DNA from: Flavobacterium sp. UBA6721
GTDB lineage: Bacteria; Bacteroidota; Bacteroidia; Flavobacteriales; Flavobacteriaceae
NCBI GenBank assembly: GCA_002454195.1
Contig: DKIJ01000026.1
Coordinates: forward strand, 1-64,000
Direction: 5' to 3'
Length of the DNA: 64,000 nucleotides
Part shown: piece by piece, positions 8,521-15,735 of the stretch
How the letters are laid out: each line of letters opens with the position of its first letter
Position numbering within the stretch: position 1 is the stretch's first letter
Position numbers and translations under genes: made by a program
The notes under the pieces: generated by a model
Databases searched by the model: none
What the model saw: the letters and a program-made list of their open reading frames with translations, nothing else
Told to the model about the DNA's origin: nothing

Positions 8521-9786
8521 GATGATATCAAATCCGCAGTAAGGACGTAAAACCTCTGGGATTACAATTCCTTCTGGAGTTTGGTAATTTTCAATAATAC
8601 CGGCTAATACACGTGGTAAAGCCAATGAGCTTCCATTGAGGGTGTGTGCCAATTGGTTTTTTCCGTCTTTGTCTTTAAAACGCAATTTCAAACGATTAGC
8701 TTGGAATGTTTCAAAGTTAGAAACGGATGAAATTTCTAACCAACGGTCTTGAGCGGTTGAGAATACTTCGAAATCATAAGTTAAGGCTGAGGTGAATCCC
8801 ATGTCGCCACCACAAAGACGTAAAATACGGTAAGGTAATTTCAATTCGTCCAAAATTGCTTTTACATGCTCTACCATTCCGTCTAAAGCTTCGTATGATT
8901 TCTCAGGGTGCTCAATACGTACAATTTCGACCTTGTCAAATTGGTGTAAACGGTTTAATCCTCTTACGTGTGCTCCGTAAGAACCTGCTTCACGACGGAA
9001 ACATGGTGTGTAAGCCGTTGTTAAGATTGGTAATTCGCTTTCGTTTAAAATCACATCTCTGAACAAGTTAGTTACCGGTACTTCAGCCGTAGGGATTAAA
9101 TATAAATTGTCAACGCCTGCATGATACATTTGTCCTTCTTTGTCAGGTAATTGACCCGTTCCGTAACCTGAAGCTTCGTTTACTAAGTGAGGTACTTGCA
9201 CTTCGTTATAACCTGCAGCAGTATTTTTGTCTAAGAAATAATTGATTAAGGCACGTTGTAAACGAGCACCTTTTCCTTTGTAAACTGGGAATCCAGCTCC
9301 AGTGATTTTATTTCCTAATTCGAAATCAATGATGTCGTATTTTTTAACTAATTCCCAGTGTGGTTGTGCTCCTTCGTGTAAAACTGGGATTTCACCTGCT
9401 TGAAACACATTTAGGTTGTCATCGGCTGATTTTCCTTCAGGAACAATGTTAGCTGGTAAATTAGGTAATGTGTATAGTTTTTCGGTTAGTTCAGCGGCAA
9501 TTGCATCAGCAGTTTTAGCAAGTGCTTTGCTTTTTTCTTTGTTACTAACCGTTTTTTCTTTCAAGATAGTCGCTTTAGCTTTTTCTCCCGCTTTCATTAG
9601 CTCTCCTATGTCTTTGGACAATTTATTAGATTCAGCTAGGATGTTGTCTAATTCTACTTGCGTAGCACGACGACGCTCATCAAGTTCTACTACTTCTTCC
9701 ACCACTGTTTTGGCGTCCAGATTTCTTTTGGCCAAAGCTTGGATTACTTTTTCTTGATTCTCTCTAATAAATGCAATTTGTAACAT
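8515..9786 (-). CDS. serS: Seryl-tRNA synthetase
   Basis: A class II aminoacyl-tRNA synthetase of 423 residues from the ATG at 9786 (MLQIAFIRENQEKVIQALAKR). Residues 1 to about 110 form the tRNA-binding coiled-coil arm. The catalytic core follows with TAEVPVTNLFRD, motif 2 (FRREAGSYGAHVRGLNRLHQF) and motif 3 (GSSLALPRVLAGIIENYQ). A 14-codon upstream extension beginning with TTG at 9828 is rejected. That TTG is the end of a perfect -7 promoter element (TAAATTTG, 9826-9833), so it would lie at or upstream of the transcript start. The enzyme charges tRNA-Ser and tRNA-Sec. Confidence 0.96.
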   Translation of the reverse strand: MLQIAFIRENQEKVIQALAKRNLDAKTVVEEVVELDERRRATQVELDNILAESNKLSKDIGELMKAGEKAKATILKEKTVSNKEKSKALAKTADAIAAELTEKLYTLPNLPANIVPEGKSADDNLNVFQAGEIPVLHEGAQPHWELVKKYDIIDFELGNKITGAGFPVYKGKGARLQRALINYFLDKNTAAGYNEVQVPHLVNEASGYGTGQLPDKEGQMYHAGVDNLYLIPTAEVPVTNLFRDVILNESELPILTTAYTPCFRREAGSYGAHVRGLNRLHQFDKVEIVRIEHPEKSYEALDGMVEHVKAILDELKLPYRILRLCGGDMGFTSALTYDFEVFSTAQDRWLEISSVSNFETFQANRLKLRFKDKDGKNQLAHTLNGSSLALPRVLAGIIENYQTPEGIVIPEVLRPYCGFDIIN

Positions 9787-9825
9787 AGTTGAATTTTTAT
9801 AACTATAAATTTTTAATAACGGTAG

Positions 9826-9833
9826 CAAATTTA
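9826..9833 (-). promoter_or_regulatory. -7 promoter element of serS
   Basis: TAAATTTG on the minus strand matches TAnnTTTG exactly. The predicted transcript start near 9821 gives a leader of about 35 nt before the ATG at 9786. No TTG is found at the ideal 19-bp spacing. Confidence 0.5.
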
Positions 9834-9875
9834 AGGAAATGTTTGAGATTTATGAGACAAAGTTTTGAGGAAAAA

Positions 9876-9960
9876 ACTATTTCGCAAAGTCGTGCAAAGT
9901 TTTCACGGAGATTCGCAAAGTTTAATTTAAAAATAGTTGGGTTGCTTTGTGTAATAAAAG
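9876..9960. repeat. Intergenic repeat of the CGCAAAG family
   Basis: The segment contains several short copies of the phrase CGCAAAG or GCAAAG (TTTCGCAAAGTC, TGCAAAGTTTTCACGG, TTCGCAAAGTTT) and has no ORF. Similar material recurs near 17808, 20468 and 51345. It lies between the histidine kinase remnant and serS. Confidence 0.45.
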
Positions 9961-9978
9961 CTATTTGAAAGTCAGGAA

Positions 9979-11369
9979 TTAAAGATTGTCGGGAATTGTA
10001 AATTTGAAAATGCTTCCTTTAGCTATTTCGCTTTCCACCCAAATTTTCCCACCATGTTTTTCAACAAAATCTTTGCAAAGCATCAATCCTAAACCGGTAC
10101 CGGATTCATTATTAGTTCCCGAAGTTGTTTTTCTTTTATTGATGGCAAATAAACTGGTGATTTTTTCCGGAGCAATTCCTATTCCGCTGTCTTTTACTGA
10201 AAAGATAACCTGATGGCTTTCTCTTTTCATTGAAAGGGTAATTTCACCATTATTTTCAGTGAATTTTATAGCATTAGAAATTAAGTTTCTAAAAATGGTT
10301 TCCAGCATATTGCTATCGGCAGTTACAAATTGATTTTTCTCAATTTCTGAATGGATCGAAATGTTTTTGTTTTTGGCAATATTAGTTAACAAGTGTACTG
10401 TTTTGCAGACAATAGCACTTAAATCTGTTTTTTTAGGATTGAATGTTAGACTGCCTGTTTGTGATTGAGCCCAGCTAAGTAAATTTTCCAAGAGGGAAAA
10501 AGTATTTTTAGAAGATTGATGAATGAGTTCAATAAATTCATTCGCTTCTTCATTGTTCAAATCATTGTCTTTTTCGAGCAAAAGTTCTGATAATCCTATA
10601 ATACCATTAAAAGGACCTTTCAAATCATGGGCAATAATGGAGAAAAATGGTTTTTATCCTCTAAAAGTTTTTTTACCTGAATTTCTTTTTCTTCTTGTAA
10701 TAAAAGTAAATAACCTACTCCACTGATGGTCATCATTAGAAATATAATCAAAAACATTGTTCTTTGAGTAGTTTCGACAGAGTAGAGGCTGGTTGAAGTG
10801 TTAAACAAAGGATATATCATTCTAAAAGCTAAAGCTGATAGTAAAATGATATAGTTAAGTCCAAGGATTTTTCTAAATAAACTGCCATTTATTTCTGTTA
10901 AAAAAAGTAAAGTTGGAACCAAAAGAAGCAAAAAAATGTTCAAAGAGGCCAATGATACACGGATATTGTTTGGGGCTTGTAAGCCAACGGCAATGTAGAA
11001 ACTTAAAAGTGTAAAAATAAAAAGGATGGATTGTCTTTGAAAGGTTCTTTTGGTGCTGCTTTTTACAATCATCAACATAGCAACAGATTCCAGAAAATAG
11101 CCTGAAAAAACCAAGGTATTCGTTATGATAAATTTAATGGAATCATAAGAAACAGTATCTGTTCGCAGGAAAAATGCCAACCAGGCAAAGGATAATAAAA
11201 TCTTAGAAAAACCAAAGACTAATAATTGTTTTTGCGATTCTTTACTAAAAATGGTATAGCGAAAAGTAAAAACGAGAATCGCCAGAGTGAAGCTTCCCCA
11301 AAACAGAATCCCCATTGTATTACGAATATCTAATGAAAATAATTTCGAAAATTGCTGTAGGATTTCCAT
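9979..11369 (-). pseudogene. Membrane sensor histidine kinase, split by a 1-bp frameshift at the H-box
   Basis: Two adjacent frames (10620-11369 and 9979-10623) together form one sensor kinase. The first 249 codons encode about seven hydrophobic helices and a linker ending in KKLLEDKNHF. The second frame begins KGPFNGIIGLSELL and continues through the N-box (NLISNAIKFTENNG), G1 (DSGIGIAP) and G2 (GTGLGLMLCKDFVEKHGG). Adding one base to the five-A run at 10643-10647 (T run on the coding strand) restores FFSIIAHDLKGPFNG, the phosphoacceptor H-box. As given, the membrane sensor and kinase core are uncoupled and the phosphoacceptor His is lost. This may be a true mutation, homopolymer slippage or a sequencing error. 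No response regulator gene is adjacent. Confidence 0.85.
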
Positions 11370-11489
11370 AAACTAGTTGTCGTAATTTTTAGAATGACTT
11401 AATGCGAATAATACTTACAAAAGTAAAATTATTTTGAAAGTTTTCTAAAAAATGAGTAACTAATTTTGGTGATTTTAAGGTGAATTTTA

Positions 11490-12029
11490 CTAATTTCTTT
11501 TGATTTCTCGTTCCAAATAATCCTCCAGAAGTTCAAAAATGGCATCAACAGGAAGGATTTGAGTGTCAGGATGATTTTTTAAGAAAGCGGCATTTAATTC
11601 GACAAGGTTTTCATCTATTTCAAAGAAAATGTTGCTGTTTATGGCATCGCGGATTGGATTGACGCCTTCTAATTTTCCTTTTAAGAATTTGCCCAATTTT
11701 ACGCTGCTCATTAAACGCGTTTTACGGCATTGTTCTTTGAAAAATTCCAAATGTTTTGGAGCACCGATAATTTCTAAACCTTCTTCGATTAATTCGTTGA
11801 GTTCTTTGTTCCAACCTGAATTGTACACAAACTGAGCAAAATTCCCCTGAGTAATTTGTGCGGTATAAAAATCCAGATAATAACTCATTAAGGCGTCGGT
11901 GTGAATGTCTTCATCGTCTATTTTTTCTTCACGCATCAGGTTTACAATCGAAATGTTAGAGTTGATTACATCTTGAGGATTTTCGCTGTTGGCTGCGCTT
12001 TCTGAGATTAAGATACTTCCGAATTCCAT
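11490..12029 (-). CDS. DMP19/DUF4375 family protein
   Basis: A 179-residue soluble acidic protein from the ATG at 12029 (MEFGSILISESAANS). A TTG nine codons upstream is possible but less likely. The segment YYLDFYTAQITQGNFAQFVYNSGW (about residues 50-73) matches the conserved core of the DMP19/DUF4375 family. The founding Neisseria protein is a DNA mimic that binds a transcription factor, but most homologues are uncharacterised. It lies alone between the broken kinase and the SHOCT operon, with an intergenic repeat on its upstream side. The family assignment is moderately sure and the function is not. Confidence 0.7.
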   Translation of the reverse strand: MEFGSILISESAANSENPQDVINSNISIVNLMREEKIDDEDIHTDALMSYYLDFYTAQITQGNFAQFVYNSGWNKELNELIEEGLEIIGAPKHLEFFKEQCRKTRLMSSVKLGKFLKGKLEGVNPIRDAINSNIFFEIDENLVELNAAFLKNHPDTQILPVDAIFELLEDYLEREIKRN

Positions 12030-12060
12030 GAGTTTGCTTTTATAAATGGACTGCAAATTT

Positions 12061-12188
12061 CGGTTTTTTTTACCACCGATTACACGGATTATTACTGAAT
12101 TTTTTTAGCTGCTATATTGTTTAACCGCAAATTACGCAGATTAACACAAATTTTCGAGTAAGTCATTGCGAGGTACGAAGCAATCGCA
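12061..12188. repeat. Composite intergenic repeat
   Basis: Tandem fragments of common dispersed phrases are present: ACCGATTACACGGATTATTAC, AACCGCAAATTACGCAGATTAAC, and then GTCATTGCGAGGTACGAAGC with ATTGC/GCAAT arms at 12165-12169 and 12180-12184. The last phrase resembles a repeat seen in many unrelated bacterial genomes. No ORF is present. It marks the downstream edge of the SHOCT operon. Confidence 0.5.
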
Positions 12189-12252
12189 TAAAGAGAGTAA
12201 CTAGAAATATTGTATCAATTGCTCAAATGATGAAAACCCTAGCTTAACATTT

Positions 12253-12828
12253 CTATTGAATCTCTTTTAATTCCAAAGGAAAGATGTTTTCCACTTTTAC
12301 AACGAGATTATTTTCAGAATTTCTTTGAACTCTATACTGTATTAAGCTTTCATATTTTTTATTTTTAACCATCGGAACTGAAATAGTGTCAAGTGCTTTG
12401 TCAATAAGATCCTTCTTTTTACTATAATTTGGATCTAATTTTAGCATTTCTATTAAGCCTAGTCCTGAAAGAAATTCCGGTTCAACTTCTGAAATCGACA
12501 ATTTTGCTTCACAACCACAACTTTTTAATTCAGAATCTTTATTTGAAGTCATTATCTCTGTTATTTTTATATTTTCAGAATTAATTACATTATCAGGATA
12601 GAACGATAAGGGATTGCCTCCTAATACATCTCCAATGTTTTTCTTGTTTTCTTTAATGATTTCATAAATAGTCTTGAAAACATCAGATTCATCACATTTG
12701 GGAGTGTTATCTTGACTTATGAATTTAGATATTGACGAAATAATAGAACTAGATTCATCCCCTTTTGAAGTTTTGTTTTGACAAGAAATTGTAACTACAA
12801 ATAGTAATAATAATAAAGTTTTTTTCAT
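12253..12828 (-). CDS. Putative lipoprotein, last gene of the SHOCT operon
   Basis: A 191-residue protein with a lipoprotein signal (MKKTLLLLLFVVTISC), the lipobox Cys being residue 16. The mature part is hydrophilic and rich in Lys/Glu/Asp, with Cys at about 43 and a CGC pair near 103-105 that could form disulfides. I do not recognise a domain, and it carries no SHOCT segment. It follows the Imm-like gene by 12 bp on the same strand and is almost certainly cotranscribed with the four SHOCT genes. If the operon forms an envelope complex, this would be its lipid-anchored periplasmic member. That role is inference from position only. Confidence 0.7.
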   Translation of the reverse strand: MKKTLLLLLFVVTISCQNKTSKGDESSSIISSISKFISQDNTPKCDESDVFKTIYEIIKENKKNIGDVLGGNPLSFYPDNVINSENIKITEIMTSNKDSELKSCGCEAKLSISEVEPEFLSGLGLIEMLKLDPNYSKKKDLIDKALDTISVPMVKNKKYESLIQYRVQRNSENNLVVKVENIFPLELKEIQ

Positions 12829-12840
12829 AATATCGTATTT

Positions 12841-13170
12841 TTAGGGGTTTAATATTTTTCTCTTTTGATTTTCAAATTCATCAGTAGTTATTATTTTTTT
12901 CTCTAATAATTCATTTAATTTTTCTAATTGTTCATAATTTATATCTTTCTTTTCCTCCATTACAATAATCTGCTGAGGCTCATCATTTTTAGTCAAAGCC
13001 CAAATCAATGCAATAATCCAACAAATCACTGACCAGCCTAAAAAAACATTTAGTAAGATTATCAAAAGTTTACTATCGTTTTTCCTCTCTACAGCTATTA
13101 TTGATGGTAGCAGATAAATAATTGATATAACTATCAAAACAATTATTAATCCTGTAGTATATTTGTCCAT
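12841..13170 (-). CDS. Superinfection immunity (T4 Imm-like) membrane domain fused to SHOCT
   Basis: A 109-residue protein with an N-terminal hydrophobic helix (7-22), the motif LPSIIAVER (21-29) and the segment LNVFLGWSVICWIIALIWAL (40-59). This layout (LPxIIAxxR, about ten residues, LLNxFLGWxxxxWxxALIWA) matches the superinfection immunity protein family related to phage T4 Imm, which blocks entry of DNA from later phages. Residues 80-107 (YEQLEKLNELLEKKIITTDE and onward) form a C-terminal SHOCT module. Its start overlaps the previous gene's stop by 1 bp. Many bacterial family members are uncharacterised, so an anti-phage role is only a hypothesis. Confidence 0.78.
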   Translation of the reverse strand: MDKYTTGLIIVLIVISIIYLLPSIIAVERKNDSKLLIILLNVFLGWSVICWIIALIWALTKNDEPQQIIVMEEKKDINYEQLEKLNELLEKKIITTDEFENQKRKILNP

Positions 13171-13682
13171 TAATATTGATTTAAATTCTTAATATATTTG
13201 GTTTCAAAATCCTCAATTACCTCTTTATGTATTTTTTCATAAATAAAGTCGCCAATAAAACCAAGAAAAAAACGACCAATTATTCCACCTAAACCAACAA
13301 TTCCAATGATGTATACATAAGGAACAATCATAGATACTATAATAAATGGAAATGCATAAATCGCCCACACTCTGAGATTGTAAGTAAATGGAGGGTCTAA
13401 TTTATATGTTATTTTACTACTCTTCTTTCGAAGTCTTATTTCAACTCCTCTATACTCAACATACTGAATTGGAAATTTTTCAAGCTCCACGATTTTATTA
13501 ATGATTACATCATGGGCCGAATTATCTATCGATGTTTTAAATGTTGAATTAGCCAGATTTTCATTATTCTCAACAAGCTTAAGCAATTCTGCTTTCTTAG
13601 CTGTATATTCTTGTTCAGTAATTATTCCTTGTACAAACAATTCGTGCCACTCTTGAATATTTTGATATGTATAGTTTTCCAT
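13170..13682 (-). CDS. Membrane protein with N-terminal SHOCT-like module
   Basis: A 170-residue protein. Residues 5-35 (TYQNIQEWHELFVQGIITEQ and onward) resemble a SHOCT module, unusually placed at the N-terminus. A hydrophilic linker follows, then a basic strand-rich segment at about 60-98 (YVEYRGVEIRLRKKS). Two adjacent hydrophobic helices at about 106-145 are followed by a charged C-terminal tail. The N-terminus is closely similar to that of the protein encoded at 13801-14655, so the two share a recent common module. It overlaps the next gene by 1 bp. The function is unknown. Confidence 0.7.
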   Translation of the reverse strand: MENYTYQNIQEWHELFVQGIITEQEYTAKKAELLKLVENNENLANSTFKTSIDNSAHDVIINKIVELEKFPIQYVEYRGVEIRLRKKSSKITYKLDPPFTYNLRVWAIYAFPFIIVSMIVPYVYIIGIVGLGGIIGRFFLGFIGDFIYEKIHKEVIEDFETKYIKNLNQY

Positions 13683-13800
13683 TTAATTTACTTTATGTAA
13701 AATTGATTTTCTTTTTTATCAGTTAGTTACATCTTTAAAAAACAATTATAATCTTTAGAAAGCTGTATAACACCTGATTTACCACAAGTAGTTTCGCATC

Positions 13801-14655
13801 TTAATCGATATTTTTAACATTCGTTAATTCTAAACTCTTGTTTTCTAAATTATACTCAAATAGACCTGTATAGCAAGGGTGTTCACTTTGACAATTTTCT
13901 GTAGTGATATTAAATGTTCCTTTTAGTATTTTATCATCCAAACTTTGATAATCTAATCCATTAATAAATTGTTCTTTTTCAACTTTTTCAAATCCAGATG
14001 TGCCTAAATTTTCGTTTACCAAATCAATAAATTTGGTTTTAAAATCGTTTGTCAAATCCTCATTTACTATTAATGAGTTATTGTCTGATGTTACTATAAA
14101 CATATTTGAAAGATAATTCTGCATTCCATTTCCTTGCCAACAATTTCCAGCAGTATAATAGACAACGTAATCTTCTATTCCATCATCATTAATGTCAGAA
14201 TGAATTTTGTTTATTCCATCCCCAATTAATGAATACCTGTAAATTTCCGTATCATAATAATTTATGTTCTCCTGAGAATCGTTACATTCGGTTTCAGTAA
14301 TAATTTGAACTTTAGATTGACTTAAATCATTGATATAATCCATTGAAACTTCATCAATGTCTTTTTCTTTACTCATAAAAACAATAGTCGAACCAATCAG
14401 AGCTAAGCCTAAAAAACTTAAAATCCATAATTTGTTTTGTCGAAACCATAAAAATGGCTCATCCTTAATTCTATTTTGAAATTGTTCATCAACTATTTGA
14501 AGAGATGTGACTTCTTCTTTTGTTATAGCCGTTTCATTACTTTCTCCATTTATTAATAATTCTGTTTTCCTTTCTGTAAATTCTTTTTCTGTAATTATTC
14601 CTTGTTCTAACAATTTGTGCCATTCGCGGATATTTTTATATGTATTATTTTCCAT
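13801..14655 (-). CDS. Single-pass membrane protein with N-terminal SHOCT-like module
   Basis: This 284-residue protein has an N-terminal SHOCT-like segment at 5-35 (TYKNIREWHKLLEQGIITEK and onward), a charged linker, and one transmembrane helix at about 77-95 (WILSFLGLALIGSTIVFMS). A C-terminal domain of about 190 residues is predicted to be outside the cytoplasm. That domain contains DINDDGIEDYVV (154-165), an EF-hand or FG-GAP-like Asp-rich calcium-loop pattern. It also has Cys residues (CNDS, GNCWQGNG, NCQSEHPC) suited to disulfides. Its stop is immediately followed by the upstream gene boundary (14655/14656). A 118-bp gap separates it from the next operon gene. No known family was recognised for the C-terminal domain. 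Confidence 0.68.
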   Translation of the reverse strand: MENNTYKNIREWHKLLEQGIITEKEFTERKTELLINGESNETAITKEEVTSLQIVDEQFQNRIKDEPFLWFRQNKLWILSFLGLALIGSTIVFMSKEKDIDEVSMDYINDLSQSKVQIITETECNDSQENINYYDTEIYRYSLIGDGINKIHSDINDDGIEDYVVYYTAGNCWQGNGMQNYLSNMFIVTSDNNSLIVNEDLTNDFKTKFIDLVNENLGTSGFEKVEKEQFINGLDYQSLDDKILKGTFNITTENCQSEHPCYTGLFEYNLENKSLELTNVKNID

Positions 14656-15216
14656 TTAATTCGCAAGTACTTTTGTTTTTTCACTTTCAAATTCTTCTTG
14701 TGTAAAAATCCCTTTATCAAGTAATTCTTTCAGTTCCTTTAATTGGTTTATTTTGTCTTGGTGGGTCATACCATTTACCGTTTTTTTTGTATGTTCCCTT
14801 TCTGCATTTTCTTTCGTTTTCCCTTTTGATTTTTCCTTGCTTTGAATTGTGATTTCTTTAGGGGCAACACCATATTTATTATCTTCCTGATTTCCTTTTG
14901 TACATGCTAATATTAAACCATAAATAGGAATTATGGAAAACCAACCACTTTTCCCAATATCATGCATCCTTCTAACTCCAACCGCAATCGAAGGAATTAA
15001 TATAGCAAGTTGAAAAATTCTAGAAAATAAGTATAATTTTGATAGTGTTTCAGCATTATCTATCACCGATTCAATATCTCTTGAAAGGGAAAAACTAACA
15101 AGGCCAAACCCAGACATTATTATCATATTAAATAAGAAAAAACTCCAATATTCTCTTCTTCCTGATCGACCACTAAATTTTGCATAATCCTGTAATGCTT
15201 TTAGATAATAATTCAT
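14656..15216 (-). CDS. DUF805 membrane protein with C-terminal SHOCT module
   Basis: A 186-residue protein and the first gene of the SHOCT operon. Residues 1 to about 115 are a DUF805 domain: the SGRSGRREYWSFFLFN start, helices at about 24-44, 62-80 and 93-105, and the hallmark RRMHDIGKSGW at 82-92. A Lys-rich linker leads to a C-terminal SHOCT module at 153-184 (KINQLKELKELLDKGIFTQE and onward). DUF805 proteins are small inner-membrane proteins of unknown role and are known to occur fused to SHOCT. A perfect Bacteroidota promoter lies about 50 bp upstream. Confidence 0.85.
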   Translation of the reverse strand: MNYYLKALQDYAKFSGRSGRREYWSFFLFNMIIMSGFGLVSFSLSRDIESVIDNAETLSKLYLFSRIFQLAILIPSIAVGVRRMHDIGKSGWFSIIPIYGLILACTKGNQEDNKYGVAPKEITIQSKEKSKGKTKENAEREHTKKTVNGMTHQDKINQLKELKELLDKGIFTQEEFESEKTKVLAN

Positions 15217-15268
15217 AATTTTTGTTTTTTAATTGTTTATTTAGATGATTTCCTAAAGTATTTTTTCA

Positions 15269-15298
15269 CAAAAATAAAATTATTTCGGTTAAAAACAA
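15269..15298 (-). promoter_or_regulatory. Perfect promoter of the SHOCT operon
   Basis: On the minus strand TTG (15296-15298) is separated by exactly 19 bp from TATTTTTG (15269-15276), a full match to the Bacteroidota housekeeping promoter. The predicted start near 15264 leaves a leader of about 48 nt. A small CGGTT/AACCG inverted repeat (15286-15301) overlaps the spacer and -33 element and could be an operator half-site. Confidence 0.8.
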
Positions 15299-15306
15299 CC
15301 GATTAT

Positions 15307-15336
15307 TTGTAATCACTTATAAAAAATCGATTACAA
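15307..15336. promoter_or_regulatory. Inverted repeat between divergent genes (possible operator)
   Basis: TTGTAATC (15307-15314) and GATTACAA (15329-15336) are perfect inverted copies 14 bp apart. They lie between the SHOCT operon promoter and the XRE gene, where a repressor could control both directions. Confidence 0.4.
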
Positions 15337-15339
15337 GTA

Positions 15340-15367
15340 TTTTCGTTGTATGTGTGCACAACGAAAA
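15340..15367 (+). promoter_or_regulatory. 10-bp-arm inverted repeat spanning the XRE gene start codon
   Basis: TTTTCGTTGT (15340-15349) and ACAACGAAAA (15358-15367) are perfect inverted copies around an 8-nt spacer that begins with the ATG at 15350. The left arm also overlaps a near-consensus -7 element (TATTTTCG, 15338-15345). The dyad could be a binding site for the XRE protein itself or an mRNA hairpin over the start codon. Confidence 0.55.
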
Positions 15368-15583
15368 AAAGAAATTCCGCAAATCGTTATTCTGGTTGGA
15401 AACAGAATAAACGCAATCATAAAAGAAAAAAAACTAAAACAACGTGATGTTGCTCATGACGCAGGTTTGGATGTTGAAAACTTGAGAAAGTATATAAAAG
15501 GTAAACAAGAAATGAAAATTAGCACAATGTTGAAAATTGTTAATTCCCTGGATATTAAAATAAGTGATTTGTTTGAAGAATAG
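15350..15583 (+). CDS. XRE-family helix-turn-helix regulator
   Basis: A 77-residue Cro/C1-type DNA-binding protein. The HTH spans about residues 28-55 (LKQRDVAHDAGLDVENLRKYIKGKQEM), and the C-terminal helix ends ISDLFEE as in many small XRE proteins. It has no sensor or peptidase domain. It is transcribed divergently from the SHOCT operon, with 133 bp between the two start codons, and is the natural candidate to regulate that operon and itself. ATG 15350 is the only Met before residue about 56, so this start is chosen. A -7-like element ending at 15345 implies an almost leaderless transcript. Confidence 0.85.
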   Translation: MCAQRKKEIPQIVILVGNRINAIIKEKKLKQRDVAHDAGLDVENLRKYIKGKQEMKISTMLKIVNSLDIKISDLFEE

Positions 15584-15708
15584 AAAATTACATAAAAACC
15601 AACAACTTTTTTAACATCTTTTAACTTAAAGAAAACTTTGATGGGATTCCTCCTTCATCGGAATTGACAAGATTGTGAGTAAAATGCTCCAAATAAAATT
15701 GGATTCCT

Positions 15709-15716
15709 TATTTTTG
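15709..15716 (+). promoter_or_regulatory. -7 promoter element of metG
   Basis: TATTTTTG matches TAnnTTTG. The predicted start near 15721 gives a leader of about 15 nt before the ATG at 15736. No TTG lies at the 19-bp position. Confidence 0.5.
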
Positions 15717-15735
15717 CGCTCAATAAAATTGAATT

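Noticed and set aside
9786..9828. Longer N-terminus of serS
   Set aside because: It would start with a TTG that is part of a perfect -7 promoter element, and the shorter start matches the family N-terminus.
12253..15583. SHOCT island as a prophage remnant
   Set aside because: No integrase, capsid, terminase or attachment-site repeat was seen; only the XRE gene and Imm-like domain recall phage biology.
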